A DNA stretch of 64,000 nucleotides, taken from the NCBI GenBank assembly GCA_963806735.1, contig CAWEBE010000042.1, forward strand, positions 72,662 to 136,661. Direction: 5' to 3'. Positions within the stretch are counted from its first letter, which is position 1; every line of letters begins with the position of its first letter. The notes under the pieces are model-generated. The model saw only the letters and a program-made list of their open reading frames with translations. It ran no database searches and had not been told where the DNA came from. The stretch comes from CADEFX01 sp963806735 (lineage in GTDB: Bacteria > Pseudomonadota > Alphaproteobacteria > Rhizobiales > Hyphomicrobiaceae). The position numbers and the translations under genes are program-made. Below are positions 38,400 to 46,583 of this stretch, in pieces.

Positions 38400-39329
38400 C
38401 TAACGGGCGCCCAGGCGCTGCAAACGATCCTCGGCCTCGGCTGCGCCGAGCTGGTGGGCGCGCTCGTACCAGCGGCGGGCCTCCTGCACATTGGGTTGAA
38501 CGCTGCGGGCGCCGATACGATCAAGCTCGACGGGGTCATAGGTCGCCGCCATAGCAAACGCGCCTTGCGCTAGATCCGCCTCCGCAGCGCGCTGAAAGAA
38601 CAGCCGCGCGGCGGCCACAGAACCAAGGGCAAGTTGCTCCTCGCCTTTGCGCAAAAGACTTTGAGCACGCTTTTGCTCGTCTGAGATTGTTGACGACGCG
38701 GGCCCTAGGTGGGCCTGCCCCTGTGACCGAGGCGGTTCGCGCGTGTCCGGGCCCAAAGAGGCCACGCTCTTGGCGCGAGGCTCGCTTTCGTTCGGCGCGA
38801 TCAGCGATGCTGCGGCGATCACAAGCGCGGTCTTGGCTTCCGCCAATACGGTGCCATCGATGGTGACGAGCGCGACGCTGATGTCCGACTTGCCGGTCGA
38901 ACCGATGGGAAGGACGATCTTGAGGTTGGCGAGGGCCATAAGCGGTATGGCCCAGGCGCCCGGCGCGATCGAATGGCCTTCCGTGAGAGCTGCCGCAGGC
39001 GGCAGGCCCTGTACACGAATGAAACTGTTGCGCGCGATGGTGTTGGGCGGACCGACTTGGATCGGGAGGGGCGTTTCACTCGCCGGCTCGGCAAGGATAA
39101 TCTTGCTGACGTTGATGGCGGGTTGCCCGTGCCCTTGCACTTTCAGGATGAGTGGACGCGTTGGCTCTGCCGTCAGGGTCGGCGCTACACTGCTTGTCGC
39201 TGAACCGGGAAGTGCGCTCGGAGAGAGTAGGATCGCCGCAGCGATCAGCTGCATCGCACGACGGGTACGCCGGGAAACCGTCTCGGCCTCTTCGCTCGCA
39301 TCACCCGTCCGGATCAGAGGATAGCGCAT
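38400..39329 (-). CDS. Secreted or membrane-anchored Sel1/TPR-repeat protein
   Basis: 309 residues from MRYPLIRTG (GGGGAAATCGAGGG upstream). A hydrophobic segment at ~27-45 (RAMQLIAAAILLSPSALPG) may be a signal or anchor. The middle (about 60-190) is beta-rich (PLILKVQGHGQPAINVSKII, SDISVALVTIDGTVLAEAK). The C-terminus has Sel1-like repeats (AAARLFFQRAAEADLAQGA, NVQEARRWYERAHQLGAAEAEDRL). Last gene of the operon with the TAXI and DsrE genes (41-base gap). Function unknown. Confidence 0.7.
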   Translation of the reverse strand: MRYPLIRTGDASEEAETVSRRTRRAMQLIAAAILLSPSALPGSATSSVAPTLTAEPTRPLILKVQGHGQPAINVSKIILAEPASETPLPIQVGPPNTIARNSFIRVQGLPPAAALTEGHSIAPGAWAIPLMALANLKIVLPIGSTGKSDISVALVTIDGTVLAEAKTALVIAAASLIAPNESEPRAKSVASLGPDTREPPRSQGQAHLGPASSTISDEQKRAQSLLRKGEEQLALGSVAAARLFFQRAAEADLAQGAFAMAATYDPVELDRIGARSVQPNVQEARRWYERAHQLGAAEAEDRLQRLGAR

Positions 39330-39370
39330 CCCTCGATTTCCCCGATGGCGATCCGCCGGCCGCATGCCGG

Positions 39371-40606
39371 CTACTGCTTCCCCTGCTGTTGCCTGTTCCA
39401 CTCAATGAACTGCTTGAACAGCCGCTCTTGCTCGGCGCTATCATTGGGGGCTGCCTTTGCAGCTTGTGCTCGCGCCAGCGCTGGATCTATGCGCTCCGAA
39501 CGCGCCGCGTTGGATTGCTGATTGGTGGCGGCAGTCGTCTGGTTGAGCCTGTCCTGCAATGGCTGGAACCGCTTCCAACCCGGGACGGTGGCCGCCAGGT
39601 TCACGTCCTTCCATTTCGGGTGATAGCCGGGCTCGGTCTGCAGCTTAGGGAAGCGATCAAACAGATAGTCAACGAGCCGCACCATTCGGCGGTGGCGATC
39701 GCTGTCGCGTGGCCACTCATACACGGCCAGCAATGCCGGCACCGCCACTGTCTCGATGCGCTGCCCCTCGGGGATCAACGCGGGATAGTCGGCATGCTCC
39801 AGATAAGTCGGCATGTAGTAGTCGAGCTTGTCGCTGTAGCCGATCGGCAGAAACTTGAAGCCGGGTGGAAAATTGCCCTTGAGGAACGGCGGCAACGGCT
39901 TGGACGAGATCCAGAACGTGGCGGCAAACTTGTCGCTTTTCTTCATTTCCTCCATAGCGATGTTATGGGGAACGAACTTGGCATCGACCTTGATACCCAA
40001 TCGTTCGAAGATGATGGGTCCGCTGTAGGCGGCCGCCGTGCCCTCGGTGTTGAAATTCACCGCCTTGCCCGCCAGGTCCTGGAGCGAGTTGATTTCAGGG
40101 CGGACGAAGACGTGCGCCTCCGAGGGGAACAGGCTGAGCAGATAATTGATGCGCCTCCCGATGCCGGCGATCTCCGGGGTCTTGCGGAAGTGTTCGAGCA
40201 CATCGCCATAGACGATGGCGGCATCCACGCCGCGCAGGTAGAGCAGGTCGAAGACGTTGTCGAATGGTCCGCGCGTCACGATCGGCAGCACGCGCATATT
40301 GTCGCCGTCGTCGAGCACGCGCGCCAGCTCGGCTGCAAACTGCAGCGGCGCGCCTTCCGTACGGCCGGCTGCGAGACCGACGGTCCAGGAGTTGATGCCT
40401 TCCCTGCGCTTCTGCTCCGCGGTCGAGCGCAACAGCGGGGCCCGTGGTTCCTTGCTGGTCGCCGTCACGTGCGCCTCGGCGGGACGTGCCACCGCCTTTG
40501 GTCTAGGCTGTGTCTGCGCGAAGAGCGAGGTGCCTGTTGCGTCGACGCCAGCCCAAGCTGTCATGATCAGCGCGGTGATGAGCAACCGGATGACGTTCCC
40601 TTGCAT
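39371..40606 (-). CDS. TAXI-family periplasmic solute-binding protein
   Basis: 411 residues from ATG 40606, preceded by GGGGTG. A signal peptide (VIRLLITALIMTAWAGVDA) and a low-complexity linker precede a TAXI/NMT1-like binding fold: WTVGLAAGRTEGAPLQFAAE, VLPIVTRGPFDNVFDLLYLRGVDAAIVYGDVL, INSLQDLAGKAVNFNTEGTAA. The C-terminal ~45 residues are Gln/Ala-rich and lie outside the fold. TAXI proteins feed TRAP transporters, but none is encoded nearby. The operon with DsrE suggests a role in a sulfur or redox process, by inference only. Confidence 0.75.
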   Translation of the reverse strand: MQGNVIRLLITALIMTAWAGVDATGTSLFAQTQPRPKAVARPAEAHVTATSKEPRAPLLRSTAEQKRREGINSWTVGLAAGRTEGAPLQFAAELARVLDDGDNMRVLPIVTRGPFDNVFDLLYLRGVDAAIVYGDVLEHFRKTPEIAGIGRRINYLLSLFPSEAHVFVRPEINSLQDLAGKAVNFNTEGTAAAYSGPIIFERLGIKVDAKFVPHNIAMEEMKKSDKFAATFWISSKPLPPFLKGNFPPGFKFLPIGYSDKLDYYMPTYLEHADYPALIPEGQRIETVAVPALLAVYEWPRDSDRHRRMVRLVDYLFDRFPKLQTEPGYHPKWKDVNLAATVPGWKRFQPLQDRLNQTTAATNQQSNAARSERIDPALARAQAAKAAPNDSAEQERLFKQFIEWNRQQQGKQ

Positions 40607-40673
40607 GATCAGCACCCCAACTGCTTCTTGCTAACTCTACAAGTAACTTTCTTCCCAATGGCGGAGCCGCGTA

Positions 40674-41198
40674 TTACGGCCTGATGTAGGCATACCCCTG
40701 CTTTTGTAGCTCCATCAGCCGCACGACTCCCGACGGCATGCTCTTGGCCTCGCTGATCAACGTGATCGGCTTGTTCTCCTGCTTGCTCATGTTGGCCTGC
40801 GTGTTGGCGCAGGCAATGAAGGCGATTGAAGGATTCTCAAGCGCCATCGTGGCGATGCGCTGCTTCACCGGACTGCTGTCGTCGCGCAGCATGTGCAGCC
40901 CAGGGCCATAAGTGACGATCTCGATGGCAACGGTCTCGCCCTTGGCTTGGTAGTACTCCACCACATTGCGTGCGTTGTTCAGCGCCAGGTTCATGGATTG
41001 GGGATTGTTCTCGTTGACCTGAATAGCGAGCTTGTGCGCTGGTTTTGCCACCGCCGGCTTGGTGACGGCTCGCTTAGCCGATGCCTTGGATGCCTTGGAG
41101 GGTCGCTGCCCGGCCTCGTCCTGGGCCATGACGTGGGCGAGTGGAGCAGCGGCAATCAACAGACTGGCGGCAGCAGCTAGGAACGTGTGCTTCATCAT
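40674..41198 (-). CDS. Exported DsrE/DsrF-like protein
   Basis: About 174 residues from MMKHTF (41198) or MKHTF (41195). A signal peptide (TFLAAAASLLIAAAPLAHVMA) and a Lys/Ala-rich linker precede a DsrE/F-like fold (HKLAIQVNENNPQSMNLALN, EIVTYGPGLHMLRDDSS, FIACANTQANM). Cytoplasmic DsrE relays sulfur through a Cys. Here the single mature Cys in IACANTQ sits at the position used in periplasmic DsrE-like proteins. First gene of a three-gene operon. Confidence 0.8.
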   Translation of the reverse strand: MMKHTFLAAAASLLIAAAPLAHVMAQDEAGQRPSKASKASAKRAVTKPAVAKPAHKLAIQVNENNPQSMNLALNNARNVVEYYQAKGETVAIEIVTYGPGLHMLRDDSSPVKQRIATMALENPSIAFIACANTQANMSKQENKPITLISEAKSMPSGVVRLMELQKQGYAYIRP

Positions 41199-41561
41199 GT
41201 GGCGATTAGGCTCCGGTCGCACGACACTGGGCCGTGCCGGCTAGTTGGCATTGGCGAGAAGGCTGGAAGCGCCACACGAGCCCGGCTGCCTGATGGTAGA
41301 CAGGCTAATCTAATGGTCCCACGTTTCGCGCTTAGCCCTCACAAGTTTGCCCGTCCCGCCTCGGGCAAAGCGGCAAGCCCAGTGTCATGCCGCGCAACCT
41401 ACATTCCCACTGCAGTGCCGACCGATTTGTGGCTGGATCGGGATAAATTTGCGGCAAAATTCGTCTGCTACCAGATGATCCGAATGCCTCGTGCTTCGAC
41501 ACGTCGTGCGCATCGTGAGATCGAGATCATCAAGAAGACCCGGACAACGGTTTCCATACCT
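41199..41561. other. Intergenic
   Basis: No supported gene; contains the promoter region of the DsrE operon. Confidence 0.45.
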
Positions 41562-41774
41562 TCAGGGCAACACGCTCACGTTGTTGAACTCCGTGGCGAC
41601 TAGGTCCGCCCTGCATGACCCCTTCCTGATCGAGGTGGGTCTGCCAGATAGGGATCCATGCTCGATGGTTAGGCACAAATGGCTCAGTGCTCGCTGCAGC
41701 GCCATTTCCAGCGCCATTTCGTCCATGGTCGGATCGCCTTCGAACTCCACTTTGACCATCGCGGTGATCTTCAT
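41562..41774 (-). CDS. Small hypothetical protein
   Basis: 70 residues from ATG 41774 with GGAG 8 bases upstream: MKITAMVKVEFEGDPTMDEM, helical middle, polar tail. A short beta-alpha protein; no family is recognised, but the RBS and composition support a gene. Confidence 0.55.
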   Translation of the reverse strand: MKITAMVKVEFEGDPTMDEMALEMALQRALSHLCLTIEHGSLSGRPTSIRKGSCRADLVATEFNNVSVLP

Positions 41775-42136
41775 GTCAGAGCTCCGACCTATGCCTCTTA
41801 TCCACACACCCACATTAACTATCCCCAGTCCACCGTGGTCTAATGAAGGCTGCCATAGTGGGTCCCTAGGCACTTGCCTGGGACGAGGGCGTCGCAAACC
41901 ACAGAAGGCGATCCGTGGTTGCCTGGCGCCTTCACTCCAGCCAACCGGCTCAAAGCTCTTTCACGTGATCTGGAAAGCGGCTGCAACGGGCTCACACCGC
42001 ATAGGCATCGACCCCGTGCGCGTCAGGGTCGGGCAGACCCAAATCTGAAGCGCTCTTTTTCATAACTCAGATCCGCTGTCGCCGCCTTCCAGCTCGCGAG
42101 CTGGATGTTGCTCTTTCACAACTAGGAGAGCTTTCA
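41775..42136. other. Intergenic
   Basis: No supported gene. An AGGAGAG site before the ATG at 42137 closes the region. Confidence 0.45.
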
Positions 42137-42361
42137 ATGGCGAACGACCCGACGCGCTACGCGTGGTGCAAGCGAATCTTGGATTAAAACGGTGAACCCG
42201 GCAGGGACGGTTACAAGCTCACCGGCGTCCGTTGGTACAAGGTCAAGCGCGGCTATACGCATCCCGCCTGCTTCGATTTACAGATGAAGAAAGGAAACAG
42301 CGTCTTCTCGGTTCCACTGCGGTTAGTTCCTCCATGGAAGGTCCCTCTGAGAGGGTCTTGA
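42137..42361 (+). pseudogene. Small protein frame interrupted by TAA
   Basis: AGGAGAG lies 6 bases before ATG 42137. The frame reads MANDPTRYAWCKRILD, then TAA at 42185, and resumes without shift as NGEPGRDGYKLTGVRWYKVK and a further 39 codons to TGA. Composition is protein-like across the stop. It is either a nonsense-mutated gene, or a 16-codon peptide with coincidental open frame. Confidence 0.35.
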
Positions 42362-42477
42362 ACCTCTTAGCGGCGGCGGCGTTATGGGCGCTGAAAACTC
42401 CGTACCTCCGCGATTCGTCGCGGAGCCTCTGCTGCGAACGAATGGTCGCTCGTAGCTAGGCTCTTTGAGGTTCGGTC

Positions 42478-42903
42478 ATGAGATGGGAATGGAAGGATGA
42501 CATCGCTTCTCTCATCGTCCCGCTCGCTCTGGCAATCGTCGCGCTCTGCGTTTTCGCAGCTCCGGCGAAAGCTGACGGACCCACGCAAGCGCGCGGTGTA
42601 CTCTGCGACACCATGCATGAAGTGGAAACGTACGTTACGCTTGCGGGCACAGGAACGCCTGCACGCGAAGCGTTCGAATCGGTGAACGCCGCTGCGGGGA
42701 AACCGCACGCCTGCGTGTTCGGACATGTCGTCTTTGAGACATTCGAAGAGGTCAAGGACATCACCATCAGTGAGCACCAGCTCACTATCGTGAAGCCCGC
42801 AATTATTTCCGCCCACACACCGATGGTCTTCATGCCGATCGAGATGACGCAGTTTATGGTCGTCGAACGAAGACTCATGTATCCACCGCGATTAGGTGCC
42901 TAA
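42478..42903 (+). CDS. Secreted hypothetical protein
   Basis: 141 residues. A hydrophobic leader (IASLIVPLALAIVALCVFAAPAKA) is probably a signal peptide. The mature part has two Cys residues (GVLCDTMHEVETY, HACVFGHVV) that could form a disulfide, in a small beta-rich domain. Located just upstream of a tRNA-Gln gene; family not recognised. Confidence 0.6.
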   Translation: MRWEWKDDIASLIVPLALAIVALCVFAAPAKADGPTQARGVLCDTMHEVETYVTLAGTGTPAREAFESVNAAAGKPHACVFGHVVFETFEEVKDITISEHQLTIVKPAIISAHTPMVFMPIEMTQFMVVERRLMYPPRLGA

Positions 42904-42957
42904 GTAGCGGCCTTCGGTGTTCCCCGCTCAACAAGGAACACCACCATCTTTTGAAAC

Positions 42958-43028
42958 TGCCGGTTCGTTCAATGGTCGGACTCGAGGCTTTGGTCCTCGC
43001 AATGTTGGTTCGATTCCAACGCCGGCAA
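42958..43028 (+). tRNA. tRNA-Gln (anticodon TTG)
   Basis: A full cloverleaf can be drawn. Acceptor TGCCGGT pairs with GCCGGCA (one G-T), D stem GTTC with GGAC, anticodon stem CGAGG with CCTCG around loop CTTTGGT (anticodon TTG), and T stem GTTGG with CCAAC around TTCGATT. It is compact (71 nt) and no CCA is encoded (ACT follows). The sequence does not resemble the usual alphaproteobacterial tRNA-Gln, so it may belong to a mobile element. Confidence 0.85.
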
Positions 43029-43103
43029 CTGACCAGAAATTAACGTTTGCTTTACCGACTCAACCAAGCCTGGGTTGCTTCCCGAAGCAAAGGGAGCAGC
43101 TAG

Positions 43104-43544
43104 ATGGCCGCCAAGCACAGAGCCTCTGCTCAACGAAATCAGAACGAAGCCAGGCGGTACCACCGGTTCGCCAAGTACTTGCGACGATGGCAGAACGGCG
43201 AACCCGTCAGAACCTACGACACCCGCTGGCTTGCCTACCTACAGGAGCAGCTCGACGCTGCGCACGCCGAAGAATGCGGGCTTCGCGGAACCCTCGCGCC
43301 AAGCCGTGCATTGTTTATGGTGCCTTATGAGGAGTTTGGCACCATGGCTATGCAGCCAAATTCGATCGAGCGCGCCTTCCAGCTCGCACGCTCCGGCCAG
43401 TGTTCTTCTATCGCCGGCATTCGACAGCAGCTTAATCGCGAAGGTCTTAGTTCACGGCAGGTCGTAGGCCCACTGCTGCAGAGACAGCTCAAAAACCTCA
43501 TCTACGAAGCGCACCCTGAAGAGCGTCGCGGCTTACGGAAGTAA
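43104..43544 (+). CDS. Hypothetical protein, accessory region
   Basis: 146 residues, basic N-terminus (MAAKHRASAQRNQNEARRYH) and a helical C-terminus (IAGIRQQLNREGLSSRQVVGPLLQRQL) that looks like a small DNA-binding or recombinase-tail helix-turn-helix (compare ISAELNREG in resolvases). Starts 75 bases after tRNA-Gln. Probably an element-borne gene; no family is recognised. Confidence 0.5.
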   Translation: MAAKHRASAQRNQNEARRYHRFAKYLRRWQNGEPVRTYDTRWLAYLQEQLDAAHAEECGLRGTLAPSRALFMVPYEEFGTMAMQPNSIERAFQLARSGQCSSIAGIRQQLNREGLSSRQVVGPLLQRQLKNLIYEAHPEERRGLRK

Positions 43545-44088
43545 GCAGAACTACTTCGACTGACGCTTCCTCTTTTGACTCTTCCGCTTCTTCGCCTTCC
43601 GCGCCACCTCCTCCTCGATTGCCTTCTTCATCTCCGTCGAGAACCTGTCAGCTGTCGTTGGTCAGGTCGTTGTACAAACTCCACGCACCAATGCGCAGTC
43701 ACGGACGTCATCGGCAGCGCCGCGTACAACCATTATTGAGACAGGTCATATAGTTGGTGGATGCGTGGCCAACTTTTAATCAGGTGGTCGTTGGTTCGAT
43801 CCCAACCGGGCTCACCAAGGATTTCAATGAGTTAGTTTAAGTCGTCATGTTCATAATGTTATTCGTGCACACCCCGTGCACACTCTGGCGCAGTGCACGT
43901 AGGAACAGGCCCACGCGCCATCGGAGTCCACGAACTGATCTGATCTCCCGGTCCGCATTGGTGACGTGACGGACGGAGGCCGCGACGGCCGCGCTGGGAG
44001 CGCTCATATTCGGCGTTGTCGCCGCGTCGTTGCCCGACGGGTTGGTTGTTGGTGGCTCCCGTGGCGGCGATGCCGCGTAGGATGCGCG
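43545..44088. other. Region with tRNA remnant and coding debris
   Basis: A minus frame ending at 43551 reads STEMKKAIEEEVARKAKKRK then a Lys/Arg tail, possibly the 3' end of a lost gene. The tRNA-Lys 3' fragment lies at 43773-43817. Nothing else is supported. Confidence 0.4.
43773..43817 (+). other. 3' half of tRNA-Lys(TTT), probable attachment site
   Basis: From the anticodon loop CTTTTAA onward the sequence is that of a tRNA-Lys: TCAGG, variable loop TGGTC, T arm GTTGGTTCGATCCCAAC, acceptor strand and encoded CCA. The 5' half does not pair with it: the anticodon stem and two acceptor positions mismatch. A 3'-half tRNA duplicate is the classic footprint of integration at a tRNA gene. Confidence 0.65.
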
Positions 44089-44238
44089 ATGCTCAAACTA
44101 AGACAGTGGGCGATGGTCATACGGCGTGACGCCGTCGCCCTATACCTTGCGGCTCGCGACCCACGTGTCCCTCGGCACGTCAAGGTGCTGGCCATTGTCG
44201 TGGCGGCCTATGCGAATTATTGCGAAGGTTACGCATAA
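44089..44238 (+). pseudogene. DUF1232 protein, N-terminal fragment
   Basis: 49 residues: MLKLRQWAMVIRRDAVALYL, then AARDPRVPRHVKVLAIVVAAYA, the start of a DUF1232 membrane protein. The conserved LSPIDLIPDFIPVLG stretch that should follow is replaced by NYCEGYA and a stop. Truncated. Confidence 0.6.
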
Positions 44239-44286
44239 AAGTCGTAGGCATTGACGCTTCTCAGCACGGGCTCTACACAGACGGCG

Positions 44287-44706
44287 ATGCTTTTGAGGTG
44301 CAGAAACAACCGGGCTGGACGCGCCGCCCTCGTGTGGGCTGTCAGCGTCCTGTTTGCCGTCGTTCCGGCCATCAGTATGGGTCTGGCGACGCCGGTGGGC
44401 GCCTTCTCCCATGTATTCGCGCATGTTCACGCGCTGGAAGACCATGCCCATGCACATGATGCGGTCCATGATCATGACGATGGGTCCCAGCACGAGCATG
44501 CGGACCACGACCATGGTGTAACCGACGATGGTGGTGGGCAGGGTCTGCTCCACGTGCACTACGATGTGGCGTGCCCGAGTGTCCTTGTTCCCGCTGAAGA
44601 GGGTAGGCCTGCCATATTGCACCGTCTGTCAGCACGTCTGAGCATTCCGGCAGTGGCCGAGCCACCAGATGCTGGGCAACAGCGGCTGCTGCGACCGCCT
44701 ATCTGA
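44287..44706 (+). CDS. His-rich membrane/periplasmic metal-binding protein
   Basis: About 139 residues from ATG 44287. One hydrophobic helix (ALVWAVSVLFAVVPAISMGLA) precedes a His/Asp-rich stretch (HVFAHVHALEDHAHAHDAVH followed by DHDDGSQHEHADHDHG), a probable binding site for divalent metal. It lies just upstream of the efflux adaptor and CusA-type pump, so it likely handles the same metal in the periplasm. This is a common position for small His-rich proteins in Czc/Cus clusters. Confidence 0.65.
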   Translation: MLLRCRNNRAGRAALVWAVSVLFAVVPAISMGLATPVGAFSHVFAHVHALEDHAHAHDAVHDHDDGSQHEHADHDHGVTDDGGGQGLLHVHYDVACPSVLVPAEEGRPAILHRLSARLSIPAVAEPPDAGQQRLLRPPI

Positions 44707-44784
44707 TCGTTCCGCACTTTTGCTTTGTCGCGCACCGGCCGGTGACGGCCGGCGCTGGCATTGGCTCATCTGCTGGAACGACTC

Positions 44785-46566
44785 ATGCTGAACATTGCCT
44801 GGGCGCCGTTCGCGCGGCAGTTTTGCCGACGCGCACGCACACGCCGACTTCTCTTAGCCATTTCTCTGGTTTGGGTCGTAGTCCTGGTTCCCGCCTCGGC
44901 ACATGAGGGACATGATCACGACAAGCCGGCACCGTTGAATTTGCCCATTGCGCCGCGCGTTGTCGCAGTCACGCCCGACTATGAATTGGTCGGCGTCGTG
45001 TCAGGCGACGAACGCCTGACGATCTTTCTGCATCGCTTCGCCACCGGCGAGCCTGTCAAGGATGCCAAGCTAGCGGTGTCTACGGGCGACCAGGACGTGG
45101 AGGCGGTCGCTAAGGGGGATGGCGCCTTCGAATTGACCGCGCCGTGGTTGCGGACGGCGGAACCGCTCGACCTCGTGTTCAAGCTGACGCTTCCTGATGA
45201 TCAGGACATTCTCACCGGCCGGCTTGAAAGGGTGAGCGCTGCTACGGTTCCCCAAGGACTGGCGCCTTCAACTCTGTTTGCCCGCTACGAAACCCTCGCG
45301 TTGGGTATCGGCGCGCTGATGGTTGGGGCGCTCCTGACGCTGCTGATCAGTGCCGGGTTTGCACGTCGGCGCCAGGCGTCCCTTAGCCTTGATGGCCAGG
45401 GACGTCACTCTGCACAGCCGGCCACAGGGGAGCATTCAAAGGTAAAGCGACTCCGGCGTGTGCCTCTTGCGTTGCTGACCGTGTTTGCCGGAACCGGGTT
45501 GCTTGCGTCGGGTGAAGCCAGATCGCAAACGCCGCTCAATCTGCCATCGGTGCCGGCGAGCATGGCCACCGACGCGCCGCAGCGCATGGCCGATGGCAGC
45601 CTCTTTGTCCCCAAGGCGACCCAGCATCTGCTGTCCGTGCGCACGGTCATAACGCAAGAGTCGCGGGCACCGCGCACAGTTGAGCTGACAGGCACGGTGA
45701 TCGCCGATCCCAACAGTTTCGGCCGGGTGCAAACCGGCCATGCGGGTCGGATCGAGGCGCCGGAGGGCGGTCTGCCCTTTGTCGGCAAACGCGTCGCGAA
45801 AGGTGAGATGCTGGCCTTTCTGCAGCACCACATCGAGGCCTACAACAAGGGCAACCTGCAAGGCGAGATTGCCGAGTTAGAGGCGCGCATAGCGCTGCAG
45901 GAAGCGAAGCTCGCTCGGTATTTGCAAGCTCCGTTGGCGATACCACCCCTCAAAATTGATGAGACCAAGGGTGAAATTCATGCATTGCGCCAGAAGCGCA
46001 AAGAGTTGCTACCAACGCTAGTCGAGCGCGAGCATATCCACGCACCGATCGGTGGCGTCATATCGATCTCGAACGTCGTGGCCGGCCAGGTGGTCGACGC
46101 CCGCGAAGTGCTGTTCGAGATCGTCGACCCAACCCGCTACTGGCTTGAGGCCATTGCCCATGATGCGGGCGTCGTCTCGAACTTGAGCGCAGCTTTCGCG
46201 GTGACGAACAGCGGCGAGAGGCTGCCCTTAGAGTTTGCGGGTCTCGGGCTCTCACTCAAGCAGCAAACCACGCCACTGACATTCAAGCTGGCGCAAGTCT
46301 CGCCGAACCTGAGCATCGGCAAGCCCGTGACCGTCATCTTGCAATCGAGTGTTGAGCTGAACGGGATCGTGCTCCCGGCGGCCAGCGTGGTGCGCGCACC
46401 GAGCGGGCTTGCCATGGTGTGGGTGAAGACAGAGCCTGAGCGCTTCGAGCCACATACCGTGCGCTATCAAGCGCTCGATGGTCAGCGTGTGGTCGTGACG
46501 GCAGGGGTGAAAGCCGATGTGCGCGTCGTGTCCGAAGGCGCCACGCTCCTCAACCAAATCCGCTAA
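44785..46566 (+). CDS. CusB/CzcB-type RND periplasmic adaptor with N-terminal extension
   Basis: About 593 residues from ATG 44785. A hydrophobic leader and AHEGHDHDK metal-binding stretch open a ~150-residue N-terminal domain with a beta sandwich (LTIFLHRFATGEPVKDAKLAV) and a second membrane helix (ALGIGALMVGALLTLLISAGF). After a second leader-like segment (PLALLTVFAGTGLLASGEARSQ, ~230) the classical membrane-fusion-protein core begins: TVELTGTVIADPNSFGRVQT, the alpha-hairpin (IAELEARIALQEAKLARYL) and the beta-barrel/membrane-proximal domains. The gene precedes the pump by 17 bases. It should link the inner-membrane pump to an outer-membrane channel; no CzcC/TolC gene is seen here. Confidence 0.85.
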   Translation: MLNIAWAPFARQFCRRARTRRLLLAISLVWVVVLVPASAHEGHDHDKPAPLNLPIAPRVVAVTPDYELVGVVSGDERLTIFLHRFATGEPVKDAKLAVSTGDQDVEAVAKGDGAFELTAPWLRTAEPLDLVFKLTLPDDQDILTGRLERVSAATVPQGLAPSTLFARYETLALGIGALMVGALLTLLISAGFARRRQASLSLDGQGRHSAQPATGEHSKVKRLRRVPLALLTVFAGTGLLASGEARSQTPLNLPSVPASMATDAPQRMADGSLFVPKATQHLLSVRTVITQESRAPRTVELTGTVIADPNSFGRVQTGHAGRIEAPEGGLPFVGKRVAKGEMLAFLQHHIEAYNKGNLQGEIAELEARIALQEAKLARYLQAPLAIPPLKIDETKGEIHALRQKRKELLPTLVEREHIHAPIGGVISISNVVAGQVVDAREVLFEIVDPTRYWLEAIAHDAGVVSNLSAAFAVTNSGERLPLEFAGLGLSLKQQTTPLTFKLAQVSPNLSIGKPVTVILQSSVELNGIVLPAASVVRAPSGLAMVWVKTEPERFEPHTVRYQALDGQRVVVTAGVKADVRVVSEGATLLNQIR

Positions 46567-46583
46567 AGGGTCGAGGCTCGAAC

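Noticed and set aside
43738..43817. Complete tRNA-Lys gene
   Set aside because: The anticodon stem and two acceptor pairs cannot form; only the 3' half is tRNA-like.
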